From Streptomyces sp. Ag109_O5-1 (GTDB lineage Bacteria; Actinomycetota; Actinomycetes; Streptomycetales; Streptomycetaceae), in the NCBI RefSeq assembly GCF_003814875.1, contig NZ_RKQF01000001.1:10292001-10356000 (forward strand): 64,000 nt of DNA, read 5' to 3'. Positions 27,965 to 36,972 of the stretch are shown here, piece after piece (position 1 is the stretch's first letter; each line of letters opens with the position of its first letter). Both the position numbers and the translations under genes were made by a program. The notes under the pieces were generated by a model that had not been told where the DNA came from, made no database searches, and saw only the letters and a program-made list of their open reading frames with translations.

Positions 27965-29320
27965 TCACCGGTAGTTCTTGGCGACGTCCTCGGCCTGCTT
28001 CTGGCCGTCGTCGAGCGCCTTGTCCACGCTGGTCTTGCCGGCGATGGCGGCGGAGATCTCCTGGGTGACCTTGGTGCCCAGGTCCTGGAACTCGGGGATG
28101 GCCACGTACTGGACGCCCACGGTCGGCCTCGGCTGGACGCCGGGGTCGGCCGGGTCGGCCTGCTCGATGGACTTCAGGGTGATGTCACCGAACGACCCGG
28201 CGGCCTTCTGGTACGCGGGGATCGCGTAGGTGCTGGCCCGCTTGCCGGCCGGGACCCGCGACCAGCCGAGCTTCTCGCCGACGAGGTTCTCGTACTTCTT
28301 GCTCGACGCCCACAGCATGAACTTCGAGGCCGCGTCGGCGTTCTTGGTGGTCTTGGGCATGGCCCATGCCCAACTCCACAGCCAGCCGCTGCTCTTGGTC
28401 TCGGCGGTCGGCGCGTAGGCGTAGCCGACATGGCCGGCGATCTTGCTGGCGCTGGGGTCCTCCAGCGACCCGGCCGCGCTGGTCGCGTCGTACCACATCG
28501 CGACCTTCTTCTGGCTCATGGCGTTCAGGCACTCGGTGAAGCCGGACTGTGCCGCCCCCGCCTCGCCGTGCTTCTTGACCAGGTCGACGTAGAAGTTCGT
28601 CGCCTTCTTGAAGGCCGGGCTGTTCACCTGGGCCTGCCAGTCCTTGGTGAACCAGGTGCCGCCGAAGGTGTTGACCACGGTGGTCAGCGGTGCCCCCAGC
28701 TCGCCCCAGCCGGCCAGGCCGCGCAGACAGATGCCCCGCATCCCCGGCTCCGCGCCGTCGACCTTGGCCGCGATGTCGGCGATCTGCTGCCAGGTCGGGT
28801 GCTCGGGCACCGTGACGCCCTTCGCCTCCATGACGTCCTTGTTGTACATGAGGAAGGACGACTCGCCGTAGAACGGCAGGGCGTAGAGCTTGCCGTCGGA
28901 GCCGGACAGCGAGGTGACCACCGGCTTGAGCAGATCGGCCGAGTCGAAGGCGGTGTCCTTGTCGGCGTACGAACCGAGCTCGTGCAGCCAGCCGTTCTTC
29001 TGCCAGATCGGCACCTCGTAGGCGCCGATGGTGGCGACGTCGTACTGGCCGGCCTGGGTGGCGATGTCCTGGGTGACCTTGTCGCGCAGTTCGTTCTCGG
29101 GAAGGATCGTGAAGTTGACCTTGATGCCGGTGTCCTTGGTGAATGTGCTCTTCGTCAGCTTCTGGATGTCCTCCATCTGCGGGTTGCCGACCATCAGTAC
29201 GTTGATGCTCTTGCCGCCGCCCCCGGAGGCGGAGGTGCCGCCCGCCCCGCTGCAGGCGACCAGCAGGGAGCCCGCGGCCGTGGCCGTGAGCAGGACATGG
29301 ATCATTCTTCTGGTGTGCAT
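27965..29320 (-). CDS. Carbohydrate/polyol ABC importer binding lipoprotein
   Basis: 451 aa from the ATG at 29320, placed 7 bases after GGAG; an in-frame ATG at 29332 lacks a site. Lipoprotein signal with lipobox LLVAC. The mature part is a family-1 extracellular solute-binding protein (INVLMVGNPQMEDIQKL, YDVATIGAYEVPIWQKNGWL, ALPFYGESSFLMYNKDVMEAKG), closest in style to sorbitol/mannitol binding proteins. It would capture the substrate that the two permeases import and the dehydrogenase oxidises. Confidence 0.92.
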   Translation of the reverse strand: MHTRRMIHVLLTATAAGSLLVACSGAGGTSASGGGGKSINVLMVGNPQMEDIQKLTKSTFTKDTGIKVNFTILPENELRDKVTQDIATQAGQYDVATIGAYEVPIWQKNGWLHELGSYADKDTAFDSADLLKPVVTSLSGSDGKLYALPFYGESSFLMYNKDVMEAKGVTVPEHPTWQQIADIAAKVDGAEPGMRGICLRGLAGWGELGAPLTTVVNTFGGTWFTKDWQAQVNSPAFKKATNFYVDLVKKHGEAGAAQSGFTECLNAMSQKKVAMWYDATSAAGSLEDPSASKIAGHVGYAYAPTAETKSSGWLWSWAWAMPKTTKNADAASKFMLWASSKKYENLVGEKLGWSRVPAGKRASTYAIPAYQKAAGSFGDITLKSIEQADPADPGVQPRPTVGVQYVAIPEFQDLGTKVTQEISAAIAGKTSVDKALDDGQKQAEDVAKNYR

Positions 29321-29408
29321 GACTGACTCCAACAGGAGGGTTCGAGGGCGTGCGGAACCAGGGCCCCGGCCTTACGGGGGGTGGTGGGATGGGGAGTTGG
29401 ACTGCGGC

Positions 29409-30170
29409 TCAGGCCTGGATGACCTGGGGGCCCAGCAGGGCGTAGCGGCGGGCCTCGGACGAATGCAGCCCGGTGTCGGTGACGATGGCCTCGAAGTCCG
29501 TGACGTTCGCGAACCGGCAGAAGCTCACGGCGCCGAACTTGGTGTGGACGCCGGAGAACACCCGGCGTTTGGCGATCCGCATGACCTCGGCCTTCACCTC
29601 GCTGACCGCGGGGTCGGGGGTGGTGAGTCCCCACTGGCGGGAGATGCCGTTCGCGCCGACGTACGCCAGGTCGATGACGAAGTCGGACAGCATGCGGCGC
29701 GCCCAGTGGTCGACCGTGGCCAGCGTCCCGCCGCGCACCCGGCCGCCGAGCAGCAGCACGGTGATGTTCTCGGCCGAGGCCAGGTCGCCCGCCGTGGCGA
29801 GCGAGGAGGTGACCACGGTCAGCGGCCGGTCGCGGGGGAGTGCGGCGGCGATGAGCTGAGGGGTGTAGCCCTCGTCGAGGTAGACGGTCTCGGCGTCCCC
29901 GAGCAGGGCGGCCGCGGCGGCCGCGATCCTGGACTTCTCGGGGATGTGTTCGGTGGTACGGAAGGCGAGCGTGGTCTCGAAGCCCGCGCTCTCGACAGGG
30001 TGGGCACCGCCGTGGGTACGACGGACCAGCCCGTGTGTCTCCAGGAGGTTGAGGTCCCGGCGCACGGTCTCCTTGGAGACCCCGAGGTCGGCGGCGAGCA
30101 TGCCGACGTCGACGGATCCCGAACGGCGTGCCGTTGCGAGGATCCCGCGTCTTCGTTCCTCGGCGTCCAC
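29409..30170 (-). CDS. DeoR-family regulator of the sugar/polyol operon
   Basis: 253 aa, GTG start directly after GGAGGTG. N-terminal DeoR helix-turn-helix (VDVGMLAADLGVSKETVRRDL, then THGLVRRTHGGA) and the C-terminal sugar-phosphate sensor domain (VYLDEGYTPQLIAAAL, VVTSSLATA, GGRVRGGTL, VGANGIS). Its position as first gene, in the same direction as the binding protein with an 88-bp gap, makes it the likely regulator of the operon. DeoR proteins are usually repressors released by a phosphorylated sugar. Confidence 0.9.
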   Translation of the reverse strand: MDAEERRRGILATARRSGSVDVGMLAADLGVSKETVRRDLNLLETHGLVRRTHGGAHPVESAGFETTLAFRTTEHIPEKSRIAAAAAALLGDAETVYLDEGYTPQLIAAALPRDRPLTVVTSSLATAGDLASAENITVLLLGGRVRGGTLATVDHWARRMLSDFVIDLAYVGANGISRQWGLTTPDPAVSEVKAEVMRIAKRRVFSGVHTKFGAVSFCRFANVTDFEAIVTDTGLHSSEARRYALLGPQVIQA

Positions 30171-30857
30171 GGCGGCACCTCCGTTTCATGGCTCTGTTGC
30201 AGGGCGCTGCGCGGTGGTGCCCGCGGCGGCCGATGTCCCGGAGTCCGGCCCGTTCGGCCTCCGGTGGCCAAATTTGTACAAGGCGATTGCGCGTACTGAC
30301 CAGGTTCGCCGTAGCCCAGTTCATGACCGAATGTGCCCGCTTTCCGGAGGGCGGAATGCCTGGACGACGCGCCGGAGGGCCGCCCGCCGAGGGGCGACGC
30401 TGCCCGCTCCATGACCGGCGCACGCCCGCTTGCCGCCCGCATGCCCGCGCCGACCCGGGAGAGCCCGCCCCGGATCCGGGTCAGCCGCGCGTCCGGTCGG
30501 CCCGGGAAGGCCGACCGCGACCGCGCGTGGGGGCCGAGAACCTCTGGGACGGTCAGACCGGCGATCGGATCGCGCTGCGCGGCCGTACCGCTCAGCGAGC
30601 CATGTGCCGCGCGAGCTCCTGCGCCTTCTCACGGACTCCCGCACCCCAGGCGCGTCCTTCGGCGGGAGCGGACATCCCGGTCCCGACGGAAACCTGTACG
30701 TCTGCGAACGGTCCCTCCGGAGCGGCTTCGAACTGCGCGCACCACGGCTACTACGGCGCCGAACGAACGGTCTGACGTCCTCTCACCGACACCGGTGCCA
30801 CCTTCACTTGTGCAAGCCTCATGCTCGGGCCGCTGAACCTGCCTTGTCCAGATGTTT
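30171..30857. other. 687 bp without a recognisable gene
   Basis: Upstream of the DeoR gene and downstream of a TetR remnant. It should contain the DeoR promoter; an AT-rich spot with the palindrome TTGTACAA lies near 30272, about 100 bp from the start. Several overlapping open frames exist in both directions but none has a ribosome-binding site or a recognisable domain, and amino acid composition looks like GC noise. It may include decayed sequence continuous with the pseudogene patch that follows. Confidence 0.5.
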
Positions 30858-31345
30858 CTACGTCGTCGGGTGGTGTCCGGCGCGCGCCGTTCCCGCTCTT
30901 CCGCCGCAGAGGCGCAGCGCGCTGTCCAGGCACAGCGCGGCTGCCGCCTGGGCGGTGAGTCGTCGGGTTCCGACTTGTGCCACGGCGGTGTGCTGGAGCC
31001 CGAGGACGGCGGCGGCGAGTCAGGCCGCGGGGAGTGACGGGGCGAAGTCGCCCGTGTGCCGGCCTCGCTGGATGAGCCGTTCGAGTCGCGGGGGCACGAA
31101 GTCGTGCGGGTCGTTCTCGGGCCGCGGAATCCGCGCCGCAGGGGCGGTGAGCAGAAGAGAGTAGCGGTCGACGAACCGCCAGCCGGCGTCGAGGAAGCGG
31201 GCCAGCGCGTCCGCGGGCGGGGCGGTGTCCAGGCCTGCGTCGTCCAGCAGGGTGGCGTATTCGGCGGCTGCGTCCTCGACGAGGGCGGCGACGGCCGGCA
31301 GACACGCGAGCCGTGTGGCGTCCTCCTGATCGGAGACGGCGGTTT
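30858..31345 (-). pseudogene. TetR-family regulator remnant (C-terminal domain, nonsense codon)
   Basis: Read on the minus strand, the frame gives ADALARFLDAGWRFVDRYSLL, then ENDPHDFVPPRLERLIQRG and HTGDFAPSLPAA, which is the ligand-binding domain of a TetR regulator. At 31020-31022 the next codon is TGA where the family normally has TGG (PAAW). Reading through, the frame continues LAAAVLGLQHTAVAQVGTRR and SALRLCGG to a TAG at 30858. Upstream of about 31345 the frame no longer resembles TetR and the DNA-binding domain is missing. So the gene lost its N terminus and gained a stop; it cannot make a working repressor. Confidence 0.75.
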
Positions 31346-31680
31346 CGCCTCGACCGCAACCGAACTGCGGAGCCGGAACGACAGTCGTGGACTGTGTGTG
31401 CTCTTTCAGCCATGCTGGCTGAATTCGAATTACTGCAACCTGAAATTCCCGGGCATCCGCCACAGCAACCCATAGGCAAGGCCGAGTGCCGCTCGATGCC
31501 ATCCATAGCGGCGGCTGGTGGAATTTGTCTCGCCCAGACAACGGGCAGGAAAGTTCGGGACGGCGGCTCTCGCCGGATAGTGCGTATTCATGTGCCAGGG
31601 TCGGGGGAAATCCGATGGCCTTATGCATGGCAACAGTTCCCGGAGTTCCTCTGCATTCTCTTCAGAAAGGGACCGTCAAG
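31346..31680. other. Spacer with an 8-bp perfect hairpin
   Basis: About 335 bp between the TetR remnant and the DUF3500 gene, clearly less GC-rich than its surroundings. TTCAGCCA-TGC-TGGCTGAA at 31405-31423 is a perfect inverted repeat. AAAGGGA just before 31681 serves as ribosome-binding site for the DUF3500 gene. No intact gene recognised. Confidence 0.6.
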
Positions 31681-32806
31681 GTGTCAGAAATCAACACCCA
31701 CCGCAGGACGAAGAGCAAGTGGAAGCGGGCGGGCGTGGCCCTCGCCGCGGGGACTGCGCTGCTCTTCGGGGCCGTCTACGTCAACGCCAACGCCGCGACC
31801 ACCGGCGACTCCTCGGCCGGCGCCGCCGCCGACGCCACAACGACCACGACCGCGGCCTCCTCCTCCGTCTCGGACGTCGTCACCGCGGCCAACGCGTTTC
31901 CTGGACACCCTCGACAGCGACCAGCAGTCGTCCGTGCTCCTCGACTTCACCCAGGCGAACGCCACCGCCTGGTCGAACCTCCCCTGTGGTTCGACCTGCC
32001 GGGTCGGTATCGAGTTCAGTTCCCTCAGCGACGAGCAACTGACCGCCGCCAAGGCGGTGATCGAGGCGGCCACCGGTACCGGCAGCGGCAGCGGGTACGA
32101 CCAGATCAGCCAGATCCTGAAGGCCGACGACTACCTCGGTGAGACCGCCAGCGGCTACGGCAGCGGCAACTACTACCTGGCGTTCCTCGGCACCCCGAGC
32201 ACGACCGGCACCTGGCAGCTGCACTTCGGCGGCCACCACCTCGCGCTCAACCTCACCTACAAGGACGGCGAGGTCGAGGGCACGACCCCGTTCTTCGTCG
32301 GGGTGGAGCCGACCAGCTGGACCGGCGACGACGGCACGTCGTACGCACCCCTGTCCGGGATGTACGACGGGATGAAGGCCATGGTCGACAGCCTGACCGA
32401 CGACGAGCTGACCGAGGCGAAGCTCTCCGAGTCGTTCAGTGACGTGCTGCTCGGCCCGGACGACGACGGGGACTTCCCCGAGACCAAGGAGGGCCTCAAG
32501 GTCGGTGAACTCACCGACGACCAGCAGGCGTTGGTCCTCGCGGCCATGAAGCCCTGGGTCGACGTGGCGGACGACACCACCGCCGCCTCCGTACTCAGCA
32601 CCTACAAGTCGGAACTCGACGACACCTACATCTCGTACTCCGGCAGCACCGATCTGAGAGCCCAGGGCGACTACGTGCGCATCGACGGACCGGGTGTCTG
32701 GATCGAGTTCGTCTGCCAGGACGGCGTGGTCTACACGAGCAAGATCCACTACCACACCGTCTACCGCGACCACACCACCGACTACGGCCGAGAGTTCTCG
32801 TTCTGA
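31681..32806 (+). pseudogene. DUF3500 family secreted protein, disrupted by a one-base frameshift
   Basis: GTG start after AAAGGGA. The first frame encodes an N-terminal export signal (KSKWKRAGVALAAGTALLFG), a Thr/Ala-rich linker and ends VVTAANAF. At 31897-31899 (TTT) the reading must shift by one base: the other frame continues directly with FLDTLDSDQQSSVLLDF, WSNLPCG, and later WQLHFGGHHLALNLTY, the hallmarks of DUF3500. Removing one T restores a single ~375-aa protein. The stop overlaps the HupE start (TGATG). It is either a real inactivating insertion or a sequencing error; the damaged neighbours on both sides favour decay. The role of DUF3500 proteins is not well defined. Confidence 0.8.
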
Positions 32807-33582
32807 TGAACCGTCTGCCGATCTCACTGTCACATGCGCTGCGCATGCTGGCCGGGATCGCGACGGCGGTGACGGCGGCGCTGCTCCTCGCGGCGCCGCC
32901 CGCTGCCGCGCATCCCATGCCGCACTCCGTGCTCCTGCTCGACGTGCACGAGACGTCGGTGGCCGCCGAACTGGTCCTCCCGGTCAGCGACTTCTCAAGG
33001 GCCAGCGGTATCGGCCTGGACGACGACACCACGGCCGAGCAGTTGTCGGCGCGGAAGGCCGCGATCCGCCGCTATCTGGCCGCCCATGTGCACGCCACCA
33101 CCCGCCGGGGCAAGGCCTGGACCGTCACCTTCGGTGCCATGGCCCTGGGCCGGACCCAGCAGACCTCGACCGGTCCCTACCGCGAACTGACCGTCCGGGC
33201 CGTGCTCACTCCGCCCGCCGGCGGGGACCCGCGCCGCTTCGTCCTCGACTACGACGCCATCGTCCACCAGGTCGTCACCCAAACCGTCCTGTTCTCCGTC
33301 CGCCAGGACTGGGCCACCGGAAAGGTGGCCGGATCGGGGCAGGACAGCGCGACCCAGGTCGGGGTCATCCGCACCGGCACCCGGACCATGACCGTCGCTC
33401 CGCTCACCGTCGACCTGGAGAGCGGGAGCATCTGGAGCGGCACCTACGCCATGTTCCGGCTCGGCGCCCACCATATTCTCGAAGGCACCGACCATCTGCT
33501 GTTCCTGCTCATCCTGCTGCCCGCGCCCCTGCGGGCGACCGGACCCCCGACGGCACCGGAGCCTTCGGCTCGGCCGCTGTGA
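32806..33582 (+). pseudogene. HupE/UreJ family protein, truncated
   Basis: The frame starts with a signal peptide (cleavage near PAAAHPMPH) and an extracytoplasmic domain, then the first membrane segment with the HupE motif GAHHILEGTDHLLFLLILL. Soon after, at LPAPLRATG, family resemblance stops and the frame ends after a short Pro/Ala tail (258 aa in all). Intact relatives continue with further membrane helices. From about 33534 a different protein appears in another frame, so the 3' part of this gene has been replaced, most simply by a deletion joining two genes. HupE/UreJ proteins are thought to be metal (nickel or cobalt) permeases. Confidence 0.75.
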
Positions 33583-34538
33583 CCCTCGGCGCCGCCAACG
33601 ACTGCGGCAGCGGCATCTCGGCCACGGCCTGGCCGGGCAGCAGCTCGGTCACCACCGCCGACGCCAAGAACGCCTTCGGCTCCGACATGAGCGGCCTCTA
33701 CCAGGAGGGGAGCGTGATGTGGGCGGCACAGAACAGCGGCAAGCTCTGGCGACTGGTCCCGAACGGCATCACCGCCTGGAAGGCCGACACCAGTAACGGC
33801 TGGACATCCGGCAAGACCCTCAGGTTCCCGAGCGGCTCCGGCACACCCGACGACGAGGGCGTCACCCTGACCGGCGCCGGCTCCGCCGGCGGCGTGTACG
33901 TCAGCAGCGAGCGCAACGCGGACTCCTCGGGCACCAGCCGGCTGTCCGTCCTGAAGTACAACGTGAGCGGCACCAGCACCACCGTCAACGCCTCCGCCGA
34001 GTGGAACCTCACCTCCGACCTGCCGGCCGTCGGCTCCAACCTCGGCCTGGAGGGCATCACCTGGGTCCCCGACGCCACCCTGACCGCCGCCGGCTTCAAG
34101 GACGAGTCCACCGGCGCGGCCTACGCCTCGAGCACCTACGCCTCCCACACCGGCGGCGTGTTCTTCGTCGGCGTCGAGGGCACCGGCATGATCTACGGTT
34201 ACGTCCTGAAGGACGACGGCACCTTCACCCGTGTTGCCTCCATCAGCAGCGGCATGGCCGGTGTCATGGAACTCCAGTGGGAACCGCAGGCCTCCCGCCT
34301 CTGGGTCGTCTGCGACGACACCTGCTCCGGCCAGCACCGCACCATGCAGATCAACTCGTCCGGCGCCTTCGCCACCACGGCGATCTACAACCGCCCCACC
34401 GGCATGGACAACTTCAACAACGAGGGCTTCAGCGTCTCCGGCTCCGACGCGTGCAGCAGCGGCACCAAGCCCGTGTACTGGTCCGACGACAGCAACGACA
34501 ACGGCTACGCACTGCGCAGGGGCACGATCACCTGCTGA
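33534..34538 (+). pseudogene. Beta-propeller-like secreted protein, 5' end missing
   Basis: About 330 residues in a frame shifted relative to the HupE gene. It begins abruptly with DRTPDGTGAFGSAAVTLGA and then shows repeating strands typical of a propeller (SVMWAAQNSGKLWRLVPNG, GGVYVSSERNADSSGTSRLS, SNLGLEGITWVPD, GVMELQWEPQASRLWVVCDD), ending ALRRGTITC. It resembles C-terminal propeller regions of secreted actinobacterial phosphoesterase- or phytase-like proteins. No start codon or signal peptide precedes it in its own frame; everything upstream in that frame is a shadow of HupE. The gene was therefore probably fused to HupE by a deletion. Confidence 0.68.
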
Positions 34539-34652
34539 CCCGCTGTATCGTACGCGCGGCACCTCACGCACCACCGGAACACGCGCCAACTCTCGTACCG
34601 GTGCGTCGAGTTCATCGGCGTGCCGGTTCCTTTCGCCGCCCCCGGAGGAACC

Positions 34653-35768
34653 GTGGCAACCAGCCGCCCCGGCCGCTCGCGCGCGCCGCTCGCCCGACGC
34701 AGATTCCTCGCCCTGACGGCCGCCCTCGCCGCCGTCGGCTGCCTCGCCCTCAACCGGCCGGCCCCCGCACGCGCGGCCACCGCCGACGACCGCGCCGCCC
34801 TCGCCCAGTGGTGGGCCCCGGTCAACTTCCAGGACGTCGACTCCACCGGCGAGACCGCCCTCGGCGGCAAGTCCGACTACATCACCTCGTACGACTACGA
34901 CGGCGACCTCAACGGCCGCAACAACTGGGAGAACACCAGCCAGTACCCGCTCGCGGCGCACGTCTACTACTCGGTCGTCCAGACCCCGTCCTTCTCCTAC
35001 CTGCTGTACATGTACTTCCACCCGCGCGACTGGTCCGACGGAATCCTCGACAACTACCAGGAGGACCTGACCGAGCACGAGAACGACTCCGAGGGCGTGC
35101 TGGAAGTGGTGGCCAACGACGGCTCGGCACACGGGCAGTTGAAGGCCGCCATCACCGTCGCACACAGCAACTTCTACTCCTGGGTGCCCTCGGGCAGCGA
35201 CTTCACGAGCGGCCGGGAGAGCGTCGACGGCACACTGAAACTGCAGGGCGACCCGCACGACGACGGCCACGGCCGCCCGTTCACCACCCAGCAGCCCAAC
35301 ACCCACGCCGCATGGGCCGAGGGGTACCTGTCCAGGGAACGCGACCAGTATGCGAACGGCGACGGCATCGTCTACTACCCCGGCTCCACCGCCGAGGTCC
35401 CGTCCGGGTCCGACGACCGCGATGTCCAGTACACGCTGACCGACATCTTCGCCCCGAACGGGATGTGGGCGAACCGCACCCTGACAACGTTGTTCGCGAC
35501 GCCCGACAACTTCGCCGGCGACGACAGCTCCGACCCCTACGGCGCCGAGTGCGGTGAGGGCGGAGTCCTCGGCCCCGCCAACGGCGCCTGCGCCACAGAC
35601 GCCGCCAACCCGCCCTGGGCCTGGGACGACGCCGACGACCTGCCCGGCCGGGGCTACCTCGCCACCGACCCCGCCGAACTCGTCTGGGACTACTTCGACT
35701 GGACCGGCAAGCCCTCCGCCCCCGACCTCGCCTACACCTGGGACCAGTACAACGGCATCACCTCCTGA
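34653..35768 (+). CDS. Tat-exported protein of unknown function
   Basis: 371 aa from the GTG at 34653, preceded by GGAGGAA. A twin-arginine signal is visible (PLARRRFLALTAALAAVG) with cleavage after ARAA. The mature protein contains VNFQDVDSTGETALGGKSDY, AHVYYSVV, LYMYFHPRDWSD and TEHENDSEGVLEVV. The H-E-N-D-x-E-G element recalls metal-binding strands of NPP1/VPS62-like proteins, but I would not assign that family. Rich in Asp, Tyr and Trp; no TM beyond the signal. It is intact, in contrast to the three damaged genes before it. Confidence 0.7.
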   Translation: MATSRPGRSRAPLARRRFLALTAALAAVGCLALNRPAPARAATADDRAALAQWWAPVNFQDVDSTGETALGGKSDYITSYDYDGDLNGRNNWENTSQYPLAAHVYYSVVQTPSFSYLLYMYFHPRDWSDGILDNYQEDLTEHENDSEGVLEVVANDGSAHGQLKAAITVAHSNFYSWVPSGSDFTSGRESVDGTLKLQGDPHDDGHGRPFTTQQPNTHAAWAEGYLSRERDQYANGDGIVYYPGSTAEVPSGSDDRDVQYTLTDIFAPNGMWANRTLTTLFATPDNFAGDDSSDPYGAECGEGGVLGPANGACATDAANPPWAWDDADDLPGRGYLATDPAELVWDYFDWTGKPSAPDLAYTWDQYNGITS

Positions 35769-35861
35769 TCAGGGCTCGACGCGCGTGATCGGCCCGGAGC
35801 TGGTGTGCTGGGTGAAGGGGTTTTCGGACCGTTCCGTCGTACCCGTTCCGGGAGTGACGTC

Positions 35862-36887
35862 ATGAGTACCTACCGAGTCGCGCAGGTGGCCGCTGCGGGC
35901 GGCCCGTTCGAGATCGTCGAGCGGGAGGTGCCACGGCCGGGACCCCGTCATGTGCGGATCGCGGTGGAGGCCTGCGGCATCTGCCACAGCGACTCCCTCT
36001 TCGTGGACGCCGCCGTACCGGGCCTCACGTTCCCCGTGGTGCCCGGGCACGAGATCGCCGGGCGGATCGAGGAACTCGGCGAGGGCATCGAGGACTGGGG
36101 CTGGGCCGTCGGCGACCGGGTGGCGGTCGGCTGGTTCGGCGGCAGCTGCGGCCACTGCAAGCCCTGCCGACAGGGCGACTTCATCGTGTGCGAGACCATG
36201 AAGACGCCCGGCTGGGCCTACGACGGCGGCTTCGGTACGAAGGTGATCGCGCCGGTCGACGCCCTGGCCCGGATCCCCGACGGGCTGACCGCGGCCGACG
36301 CAGGGCCCATGGCCTGCGCGGGCGTGACCACCTTCAACGGGCTCAGGCGCAGCCCCGCCGAACCCGGCGACCTGGTCGCCGTCCTCGGTCTCGGCGGGCT
36401 CGGTCACCTCGGCGTCAAGTACGCGGTGGCCATGGGCTTCGAAACGGTGGCCATCGCCCGCGGCCCCGAGAAGGCCGACTTCGCCAAGCAGCTCGGCGCC
36501 CACCACTATGTCGACTCCACGGCCAAGACCCCCGTCGCGGAGGCCCTCCAGTCGCTCGGCGCCGCCGAGGTCGTCCTCGCCACCGCGGGCAACTCGCAGG
36601 CCATCTCGGCGACCGTGGACGGGCTGGCGCCGCGGGGCGAACTGGTGGTGATCGGCGCCGACCCCGAGCCCCTCGGGATCACCCCGTTCCACCTGATCAT
36701 GGGTGCCCGGGTGGTCCGCGGCCACCCCTCCGGCACGGCGCAGGACGTGCAGGACACCATGGAGTTCAGCGCCCTGCACGGCATCCGCCCGACGATCGAG
36801 ACCGTACCGCTGGAGCAGGCGGACGCGGCCTACCAGAAGATGATGGCCGGGGCCGCGCGCTTCCGGATGGTGCTCACCTACGACTGA
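35862..36887 (+). CDS. Zinc-dependent alcohol dehydrogenase (AdhA/AdhP-like)
   Basis: 341 aa from the ATG at 35862, with GGGAG upstream. Catalytic zinc ligands in EACGICHSDS and PGHEIAG; structural zinc cluster in GSCGHCKPCRQGDFIVC. The cofactor loop is GLGGLGHLG. This pattern is that of broad-range NAD(P)-dependent alcohol or aldehyde dehydrogenases. The gene stands alone and is convergent with the PAS-GAF-SpoIIE gene, separated by a small tandem repeat. Confidence 0.9.
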   Translation: MSTYRVAQVAAAGGPFEIVEREVPRPGPRHVRIAVEACGICHSDSLFVDAAVPGLTFPVVPGHEIAGRIEELGEGIEDWGWAVGDRVAVGWFGGSCGHCKPCRQGDFIVCETMKTPGWAYDGGFGTKVIAPVDALARIPDGLTAADAGPMACAGVTTFNGLRRSPAEPGDLVAVLGLGGLGHLGVKYAVAMGFETVAIARGPEKADFAKQLGAHHYVDSTAKTPVAEALQSLGAAEVVLATAGNSQAISATVDGLAPRGELVVIGADPEPLGITPFHLIMGARVVRGHPSGTAQDVQDTMEFSALHGIRPTIETVPLEQADAAYQKMMAGAARFRMVLTYD

Positions 36888-36922
36888 CGGTACGACTGCA
36901 GTGGGCGGAATGTGACATGGCA

Positions 36923-36972
36923 CTGGTCTGCAGTGCTGGTCTGGAGCGGCTGGTCTGGAGCACTGGTCCGGA
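36923..36972. repeat. 13/14-bp imperfect tandem repeat, four copies
   Basis: CTGGTCTGSAG-like units begin at 36923, 36936, 36950 and 36963 in the short gap between the alcohol dehydrogenase gene and the convergent phosphatase gene. Confidence 0.75.

Noticed and set aside
30430..31164. Open frame in the region without genes
   Set aside because: Arg/Ser/Ala-rich, no recognisable domain, no ribosome-binding site, and it runs antisense through the TetR remnant.
33515..33545. Resemblance of CCGCGCCCCTG at the HupE joint to the dispersed repeat at 56985
   Set aside because: Only 11 bases are shared and the sequence also encodes a plausible HupE tail, so it is not enough to propose recombination at the repeat.
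33444..35306. 620-codon minus-strand frame over the propeller fragment and the Tat-exported protein
   Set aside because: Low-complexity Gly/Ala/Val translation antisense to genes with clear signal peptide and start sites.
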